A DNA stretch of 64,000 nt, from positions 4,402,001 through 4,466,000 of the forward strand of contig JACTVC010000002.1 in assembly GCA_018417955.1 (NCBI GenBank). Direction: 5' to 3'. Positions 57,289 to 64,000 of the stretch are shown in pieces. Below the pieces are notes generated by a model. That model did no database searches, was not told the origin of the DNA, and worked only from the letters and a program-made list of their open reading frames with translations. A program made the translations under genes and the position numbers. The stretch is from Laccaria trichodermophora. Lineage: Eukaryota > Basidiomycota > Agaricomycetes > Agaricales > Hydnangiaceae. Position 1 is the first letter of the stretch. Each line of letters opens with the position of its first letter.

Positions 57289-59604
57289 ATGATCTGGCGG
57301 CGTAGTCGACCACTAGGACGCCTTTATCACATCCGACCCCTAGTAACCCGTCACATCCGCACTCAACCTACAGTTGAACCGGGACAGCTCCACGAAAATG
57401 CCGACCAAAATAGTCATATCCCAAGTATGGGACTCGCCACTCCTCGTGAGGTACGCTGCGGCGGTCAGGAAAATTTGACAACAATTTTGAATGTATATAG
57501 CTTGTGGATTATCTGAACCAATTCATTGTTGGGCAAGAGAATGCGAAGAAAGTTCTCTCTGTAGCGTAAGCCACAGATTTCTACATGACAATTCGGCTAA
57601 ATACCTTACTTGCCTCAGAGTATATAACCATTACAATCGTGTTCGAGCAAACCTTGCGTTCGAAGCCGATGAGATCGAAACGAACAACACAAGGGACGTG
57701 CCCCCTGACTGTAAGTGAAATGCATGAACTTAGGTTTCATTGTAACTAACGACAACCATAGCACGATCTGGCGTTGCAACTGCTCGCATACGTCCTCTGC
57801 GGAAGCAGGCTTCACCGCTATCTCTATCAGCTCGTCGGATGGTTCCTCTCTTCGAGAAAAGTAACGTCCTGGTGATGTAAAGTTATACCTTTGGGGTCGG
57901 AAACGATTGCTTAGAATCTAAACCAGCGGTCCAACTGGTTCTGGTACGTCAGTTGAGCAACATTTATCTGTGAATTTCTGTCGAGGTGCAATCAAAAAGG
58001 CAAAACATTATTGGCCAAGACCCTCGCTAAAGTTTTGGATGTTCCCTTCTCTGTTAGCGACGCTACGTCGTTTACGCAGGTATTTGGCATCGGATTAACC
58101 TTTCACTACCCCCGCTAACAAGCCTTGAAGGCAGGATGTCAGTCTCCGGTATATAACTTGCTTTAGAATGTTAACTTTTTTTTGATATAGATGTCGGAGA
58201 GGACGTTGATATGGCGATTCAGCGCCTAGTACGTTCTTGATTCATGACATGCAAGCGACGGATAACTCTAACTTTCTCAGCTACAAGCTGCTAATTGGAA
58301 TCCATTACAAGCGAGGTTTGGCTTTACTGTCACCACCTTCTCGCGATAGCTCAATGTTATTCATAGCATGGGAATCATATACATCGACGAGATTGACAAA
58401 ATTGCGAGAAAATCAAGCACAGGCACTGAGGGCTCTCGCGACGTGGGTGGTGAGGGTGTTCAACAAGCCCTTCTTAGAATGATGGAGGGCTCTGTGGTAA
58501 CCGTTCAGGCCAAAGGGGCGGTGTATGCCGAAGCCGCGCCTTCTGGAGGTGAAGGACATTCCCGGAGCGGTCAACGTCCATCTCAAGCGACACGTGAGCT
58601 TCCAAGTCGCCTGTCTATAGTGCAAATAACGCTGATGCACACGATGCCATGGTTAGCTAAACCCGACACTTACCAAGTTGACACGTCAAACGTTTTATTC
58701 ATTTTGAGTGGTGCTTTTGTTGGCCTCGACAAAGTCATCAAACAGCGAGTAGCGAAAGGGGTGAGTTTTACTTTCCCGTAGAAATCCGTCTTTTTTGACC
58801 TTTTACGTTACAGTCGATTGGTTTTACCGCAAATTTGACGTCGACTGATGGTGACGGCCCCCTACCGTTCTTCACCCCAAATCGCAAGACTCAGCATAAT
58901 ATCTTAGACTTGGTTGAGACGAGTGGTATGTTTTTTCCCGAATTTGTTCCCTCTTCGTCTCATCGAAACGCCTAAAGATCTCGTTAAATATGGGTAAATT
59001 CATCCTTTTTTTTGGGTGTCTCTTTGTCAAATTCGAATCCAGGTTTATCCCAGAGTTCATATCCCGTCTACCATCTATTACCGCGTTGTCTCCGCTCACT
59101 GTTTCGGATCTGAAGCGAATCTTGACCGAGGTGAAAGGATCGTTAATGTCGCAATATCAGTCCCTCTTTGGATACTCCGGAGTGGAGATCAGGTTTACAA
59201 GTGCAGCGTTGGATGAAATATGTCAGAAGGCGTTTGATCGAGGTGGTGGGGCTCGTGGGCTGAGAGGTATAATGGTAAGCTCTGTCTGGGGGTCTAGAAT
59301 CTCTCTGACCACATTCTTAGGAATCCCTTTTACTCGAACCCATGTATGAAGTGCCGTAAGTTTTCGGAATTCATTTTCGAAATGTCCACTGACTTTGCCT
59401 CCTCTACAGTGGCTCTGTGAGTGTATCGCTGTCATCGTCGTGTTGCTGATCTCATAGTTTTGACGATTTCAGGACATTTGTCACGTCCTAATCACAGAGG
59501 ATGTGGTGAAAGGGAAGGGATCTCCTGGGTACTGGCGGAGAGGCGAAGGCGTTGCATTCTGGGAAGCTTGGGCAATGCAAGAGGCCTCCTATAACCAGCG
59601 ATGA
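57289..59604 (+). CDS. clpX: Mitochondrial ClpX-type AAA+ unfoldase
   Basis: ATP-driven unfoldase of the mitochondrial matrix. The N-terminus [26 protein letters not shown] is an Arg-rich presequence. There is no cysteine-rich zinc-binding domain. Core blocks: [23 protein letters not shown], Walker A GPTGSGKT (57928 onward, split by an intron at 57944-57999), AGYVGEDVDM (pore-1 loop GYVG), [14 protein letters not shown] (Walker B), [28 protein letters not shown], then SIGFT (58814 onward), [13 protein letters not shown] (arginine finger), and [12 protein letters not shown] (sensor II). The IGF tripeptide is the ClpP-docking loop of bacterial and mitochondrial ClpX. Yeast Mcx1 is the relative that lacks ClpP partnership. 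Intron boundaries in 57440-58160 are approximate. Confidence 0.93.
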
Positions 59605-59805
59605 CAGCGGCAACTGGAATAATAAAGTGATGATGACTTGATGTATGTAGTAATATTGTAACGTTTTCCGTCTATCAGTAGAGGAATATACACAAAATTG
59701 ACCATTTCTCCGTAATGTACTGAACAGATGAGTTGGAAGTGGCGATGGCTATCAAAAGCCTGGTATGAGGCGCAAGCATAAGGAAAGGAATTCGCTTTCG
59801 GCGGC

Positions 59806-60605
59806 TTAGTCGGTCTTGGCCTCGACCTCCTCCTTCTCCTTCTCCGACTCTGCAGCAACCTCCTTTGTCTCCTCTTTCTTAGCCTCTGCTGGTTCCTTTG
59901 TCAGTCCGGCGTTCTTCTTCTGTGCATCCTCAAAGGCGGTCTTGAACTGAGCAGCATCTAACCAAGCAAATTTGTGTTGTTAAAGATCTGCCAGAAGTAG
60001 TGTCACACGACTCACTTTCAGAGTTCGCGAAACGAATAGCAAGCGTCTCCGAAGTCGGTGGAGCCTCAGAGTAATCAGCAGCTACTTTCCAAACCCAACT
60101 CCTATCAGAGCCGATATTGGGTTGGAGGCGCATTTCAGCAGAGACTTGACGACGCGATAATTAGGGATTCGCGCGCTCTTCGCCACGATGGAAAATCACT
60201 CACTGACGTGGTTCGCGCAGACCTTCAAGGTCTTGTCGCGCCTCATCACCAGCCTCACTTTCTTAGTTTCCTTATGCGAGAGAAGACGGGCATCCCCAGT
60301 ACCGCGTTCCTTCCATTCTGCAGATTCACCATCAAAGCGGAAGAGTTTGGCACGCCTGTGGTCGAGGGGTGAGTATTTTATTCGCAAATGACGGGATTAG
60401 ATAAGGAGATGAGCAGACATCTTGAAGAGAACATCTTCATCTTCTTCATGGGTTTTGGTGTCGACTTGCTCTGTGAGTTTGATTACAGGTTCAAAGTGGA
60501 CATCAACCTCCTCTTCCTGGATTAATTGGAGGCAATCAATGGATCTGAATAGTAGATAGTGGTGGGACATACTCTTGGTGCAAGGGCGTCAGTGTTTTCG
60601 GCCAT
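59806..60605 (-). CDS. yrb1: Ran-binding protein 1 (RanBP1/Yrb1)
   Basis: Cytoplasmic co-factor that stimulates RanGAP-driven GTP hydrolysis on Ran during nucleocytoplasmic transport. ATG 60605 gives [11 protein letters not shown]; an intron joins to [33 protein letters not shown]. The Ran-binding domain reads [49 protein letters not shown], then [25 protein letters not shown] and LAIRFANSE. The C-terminal tail [16 protein letters not shown] is followed by a Lys/Glu-rich acidic end that stops at 59806. The order matches Yrb1. It is divergent from the p24 gene, 116 bp between start codons. Confidence 0.95.
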
Positions 60606-60721
60606 TAAAGCGATGGAGATGGAAGAGACTATCTTTGAAGATAATCATGATTGTCAGAAGATGCCACACTCACGTGCCAATGCAAGCAGCATCACAGGTG
60701 ACTGTAATCCACGCTTGGTCT

Positions 60722-61592
60722 ATGACAATAATGTTACTGTATACCCGCTATTCTCTCTTCGCATTCTTCTTTTTCCTTCCGGCCCTGATATCCGCCCATC
60801 TCGTAGAAGTTCCTGCAGGAAAGAAAGATTGCTACTTTGAAGACCTCCATAAACATGACAAGGTACTCATCTTCCCACCTCCCACCTGCGACGCTTCTCA
60901 TGGCATACATAGATGACTGTCACCTACCAGGTCGGAGAGGGTGGTCATCTCGACATCGACTTTTGGGTTCGTAAGACCTTTTGCATTATATCTCGACCGC
61001 TCTTGACCTATTCTTTAGTTGTCCGACCCATCTGGAACCGTTCTTGGGAAACAAATACGGCAATCCACCGGTTCAATATCCATCACTGCTGAAAAGGATG
61101 GTCGGCACGAGTATTGTTTCTCCAACCAAATGAGTGCTATTGCCGACAAGATGGTCAGGTGTGTACCACCGTTTTTTCCATCAGAGGTTACTGACTTCCT
61201 ATACCCTAGTTTCAATGTTCATGGAGTGATTTATGTTGGTGGAGATGGTACGATGATAAAAAACTTACTCTCAGCTCTTCCAAAACTGATACCTCCCCTA
61301 GCGGATGTTGTGGCGCCCATTGAGCGCGAAATTCGTTCACTAGCGGCTGGACTCACCTCTGTCAAAGACGAGCAGGAATACATTGTCGTTAGAGAGCGAA
61401 CCCATCGAAATACGGCGGAGTCCACAAACGCTCGTGTTAAATGGTGGTCCGTGTTGCAGGCAATTGTCCTCTTCTCTGTGGTGGCTTGGCAGGTTTACTA
61501 CCTAAAAGTGAGTTCATCCCTCATCTCTTCGTTTGATTCGGGCTTGAACGGTGTTGTCCCAGTCCTTCTTTGAAGTAAAACGTGTAATTTAG
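60722..61592 (+). CDS. p24 family cargo receptor (emp24/gp25L/p24)
   Basis: Type I membrane protein of COPII/COPI vesicles between ER and Golgi. The N-terminal signal peptide is MTIMLLYTRYSLFAFFFFLPALISA. The GOLD domain reads HLVEVPAGKKDCYFEDLHKHDK, VTYQVGEGGHLDIDFWLSDPSG and GRHEYCFSNQMSAIADKMV, with the two cysteines of the expected disulfide. A coiled coil (APIEREIRSLAAGLTSVKDEQEYIVVRERTHRNTAESTN) precedes the membrane span WSVLQAIVLFSVVAWQVYYL. The last intron joins YLK to the cytosolic tail SFFEVKRVI, carrying the FF and basic residues used for coat binding. ATG 60722 is chosen; 60731 is also possible. Confidence 0.93.
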
Positions 61593-61914
61593 ATGCTATA
61601 TATATGTTTCACTGTTTTATCGACACTATAGACTCCAACGAGTTCCATTGATGTTGAATGCCTCGGCCGCAAGATGTCGCCTAACGTGCTCTTGTTGAGG
61701 CTAAGTAAAGATTGTAGTTACTAAGACAATCCTTGCGATGTTACGTTTCTGGGTATAATAAAACAACAGCGAGTGCAAAATGAAACTTTGGGCATAGGTA
61801 GGACGAATAATTTAAGAAGTGCATATCATGAGGTAGGACACTACGTGACTAGGAAAGACGGTCTACAGCTAAAATTTACAAAGACAACGTGAAGTCCCTC
61901 TATCAAACGTGAGC
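61593..61914. other. Intergenic region between convergent p24 and kinesin genes
   Basis: No gene recognised. It is AT-richer than the flanks and lies between two stop codons; untranslated 3' DNA. Confidence 0.55.
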
Positions 61915-64000
61915 TCATCGCCAGGTTGGTCGGGACCTGCCTACGCTGCTGAAATCTCCACTCGCATTTGGATCCACGACAGCCATGAGGGACAAGTTTG
62001 CAATTTGCGATGTTGAAGAGCTCGTCTTGACTTTCACAGATGATGTCTTGGTCAAGGATGATCGCTTCTGACGTTTCCCCGGACTCGCCAACAACACTCG
62101 CCTTGCCCCAGCCTTGCTCCCCTCCCCAGTCTGGGGAGACAGCTGCGGAATCATACTTGACCGTCGACGACCCTTCTCGTTTCGCATTGGTCCTATGTTT
62201 GAGCGTCTACGGCTGCCACCGCTCTTTCCGCTGGTAGATGCAGATAATCCGTTGACTTTGCATGTGGAAGGAGCCCGTCTTGCTGGACTTCCATATCCAC
62301 GGTCACGAGCTTTAGGGACGTGCAAACTGTCCCCATAACCGCGGTCATCACTTGAATTCGAATCCTCGTTAGACACAAGTCTGTTCAAGCTCATTTCTGA
62401 CAGGGGGTGACTGTGTCGTTCTGGACTCGCGGTCTCGTCGTCTTCCATGAGACTGCCAAGGGTCGATGCCTTGGTCTTTGACTTTAGGAAAGTGGGATCC
62501 AAGCGACTCGCACGAGGTCGCTTAGCTCCAGTAGGTCGATGAGAGCTGGAGGAAGAGAATGACGCTGACATGAAACTCATGTTAACACTGTCATCCGTCT
62601 TCTCGTTTTCGTCCTCCCATTCGCTTTCGGAACCTCCAAGTGACGAGGATGGCCTGTGCGGAAGTGGTGATAAAACTGAAATCCTGGGACTACTGGCAAT
62701 GGGCTCAACAGCGGGGCTGGCAGGGATGATGGCTACGGCTACGGGCGGGTTTATCTTCGTGCCACCATCGTCGAGGTCTCCTTGTCCAACTTCATCTCGC
62801 CATTGGACATTTTTCAAAGACTTTGGGCCTTTTTTCTCCTTGTCGGACACCTTTCTGCTATAAGGTTGTGAGGCCAGGCTTGATCGCAGGGACTTGCGTG
62901 GGGATCGGTGTGACCGACGGGGAGGAGAAGCAGAAATGGAGGTGGAACCGTATGACGACGACCGTTGGGAAATTGATGGCCTAGCCCCAAGTTGTTGCAG
63001 TACAGCGGGTCCGGAGCTGACGCGTTTTTTGAAGGTCGCTCCATAATCTTGCAAACCGTCCATATGTGAAGCAAGCGAAAGACGACTGATACGCGAGTAC
63101 GACTCAGCGGAATGGCCTAACAGTTCCTTGAAGGTTTCATCGTTTTTCATCTTGATGTTGCTCAAGAGTTCTGCTACCTCCTTAGTGCTGTTTCCTAGTG
63201 CCTGTCCATCGTCTGAGGGGCCTTGCAATGTGTTGGCTGCGTCTCCAACCATGACCGTGCACCTTCCAAGCATCCCAATGAGTTTGACCATTACCCCCGC
63301 CATGTCATCCAAAGCAGCACGCGTAGCATCCCGTTCACTTTCGAGCCTCAATTTCTCCATCTCTTCTCTTTTACATGCGATTTCAAGCCTGACGTTCGAT
63401 GCGGAAACTTCATCGAGCTTTTCCGACTTTCGTTCAGAGACGGCACGCATCGTAGCCTCGAACATGGCAGCGGAATTCGAAGAGCGTTGCAAACTGACAT
63501 TTAATGGTGATCCCAGCTTTATGGCTTCTTCCTCTGGACCAGCCAGCGCCTTTAGCAACTCGCGCTCTGCTTGGGATGAGGGTGCGCTACTAGCGGAGTC
63601 AAGTTGGCGAAGACGAGTCTGAATAGCAGCGAGTTTGGCTTTTGCCACGGAAAGTTTGCCTGAACAAGCACCACCGTCTACGATCGAGTCTTTGGTCTGT
63701 TCTGCCTTGAATTTAACATCGGACTTTGCTCTTTCGACCTCAGCCTTCGCCTCCGCCTTCTTTCGAGAAGTAATTTCATTTTCAGACAACTTCTTGCCAG
63801 CAAGCTTCTGTTTGAGTTCTGAAATCTCCAAGTTTAGCCGGTTGATGGCTTCGACATATCGACCAACATGGCGATCAACGTTGACAACATTTCTGGTAAC
63901 GACTTTGGTCTTGATCTTCGTTGCTCGCTCCGCATAGACGAGCGTATTATGGGTGTCATCGAAATGATTGGACGTCGGTGCAACGCACACGATCATGACT
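61915..64000 (-). CDS. Kinesin, C-terminal part of motor plus tail (partial, cut by window edge; kinesin-8/Kip3-like)
   Basis: A single open frame of more than 690 codons enters from the right edge. It starts within the end of the motor domain, MIVCVAPTSNHFDDTHNTLVYAERATKIKTKV, containing the HNTLxYAxRAxxI signature of kinesin alpha-5/6. The neck region reads NVVNVDRHVGRYVEAINRLNLEISELKQKLAGKK. This NVxxVxxHVxxY pattern suggests kinesin-8, a depolymerising motor of spindle and cytoplasmic microtubules; the class is inference. Coiled-coil segments follow (63300-63700) and the tail is Ser/Arg-rich and basic with several SP sites, ending at 61915. The ATP-binding part lies outside the window. 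Confidence 0.85.
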   Translation of the reverse strand, partial: VMIVCVAPTSNHFDDTHNTLVYAERATKIKTKVVTRNVVNVDRHVGRYVEAINRLNLEISELKQKLAGKKLSENEITSRKKAEAKAEVERAKSDVKFKAEQTKDSIVDGGACSGKLSVAKAKLAAIQTRLRQLDSASSAPSSQAERELLKALAGPEEEAIKLGSPLNVSLQRSSNSAAMFEATMRAVSERKSEKLDEVSASNVRLEIACKREEMEKLRLESERDATRAALDDMAGVMVKLIGMLGRCTVMVGDAANTLQGPSDDGQALGNSTKEVAELLSNIKMKNDETFKELLGHSAESYSRISRLSLASHMDGLQDYGATFKKRVSSGPAVLQQLGARPSISQRSSSYGSTSISASPPRRSHRSPRKSLRSSLASQPYSRKVSDKEKKGPKSLKNVQWRDEVGQGDLDDGGTKINPPVAVAIIPASPAVEPIASSPRISVLSPLPHRPSSSLGGSESEWEDENEKTDDSVNMSFMSASFSSSSSHRPTGAKRPRASRLDPTFLKSKTKASTLGSLMEDDETASPERHSHPLSEMSLNRLVSNEDSNSSDDRGYGDSLHVPKARDRGYGSPARRAPSTCKVNGLSASTSGKSGGSRRRSNIGPMRNEKGRRRSSMIPQLSPQTGEGSKAGARRVLLASPGKRQKRSSLTKTSSVKVKTSSSTSQIANLSLMAVVDPNASGDFSSVGRSRPTWR

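Noticed and set aside
1..64000. tRNA, rRNA, CRISPR arrays, riboswitches and secondary-metabolite clusters
   Set aside because: None was seen; the gene content is scattered housekeeping and regulatory genes without backbone enzymes.

Overview
The window is nuclear DNA of a filamentous basidiomycete, most likely an Agaricomycete (inference). The gene set fits this: a STRIPAK Far11 subunit, a meiotic HEI10-type RING protein, Kcs1, Mediator Med18 and fungal zinc-cluster and forkhead regulators. So does the architecture: very dense genes, introns of about 48-76 nt, several micro-exons, no operons, and CT-rich promoters. I see no rRNA, tRNA or CRISPR array. Gene models were spliced by hand by following reading frame and family similarity; exon junctions given explicitly were frame-checked.

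Layout. 1-7.7 kb: 5' end of an acyl-CoA-binding protein gene, a small unknown ORF, a secreted M43-type metalloprotease, mitochondrial ribosomal protein mS34, dUTPase, a short-chain dehydrogenase, an Mpo1-like dioxygenase and the R-SNARE Sec22. 7.8-19.7 kb: a proline-rich protein of unknown function, the exoribonuclease Rat1/Xrn2, eIF2B-delta, an MTFP1-like mitochondrial protein and an FHA+forkhead regulator. 19.8-22.3 kb: an island almost devoid of CpG that carries one long unknown ORF; it looks unlike everything around it. 23-36 kb: the inositol polyphosphate kinase Kcs1, HEI10, a serine-rich protein with a CUE-like C-terminus, Med18, the snoRNP factor Bcd1, the Fe-S factor Dre2 and a second forkhead protein. 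37.5-48 kb: a Zn2Cys6 regulator, Far11 and a PCL-like cyclin. 48.9-64 kb: ubiquitin E1, a second PCL-like cyclin, cactin, mitochondrial ClpX, RanBP1, a p24 cargo receptor and the C-terminal part of a kinesin cut by the window edge.

Most genes are housekeeping and do not form one pathway. Themes recur: transcription control (two forkheads, zinc cluster, Med18), RNA metabolism (Rat1, Bcd1, cactin), secretory traffic (Sec22, p24), and cell cycle or development (two cyclins, Far11, HEI10, kinesin). Genes are often arranged head-to-head with 106-250 bp between start codons, implying shared promoters.

No clearly new multi-gene system is visible. The best leads are the CpG-depleted island with an intact ORF, the micro-exon structure of HEI10 and of the zinc-cluster regulator, four GC-AG introns, and a ClpX that keeps its ClpP-docking IGF loop while lacking the zinc-binding domain.
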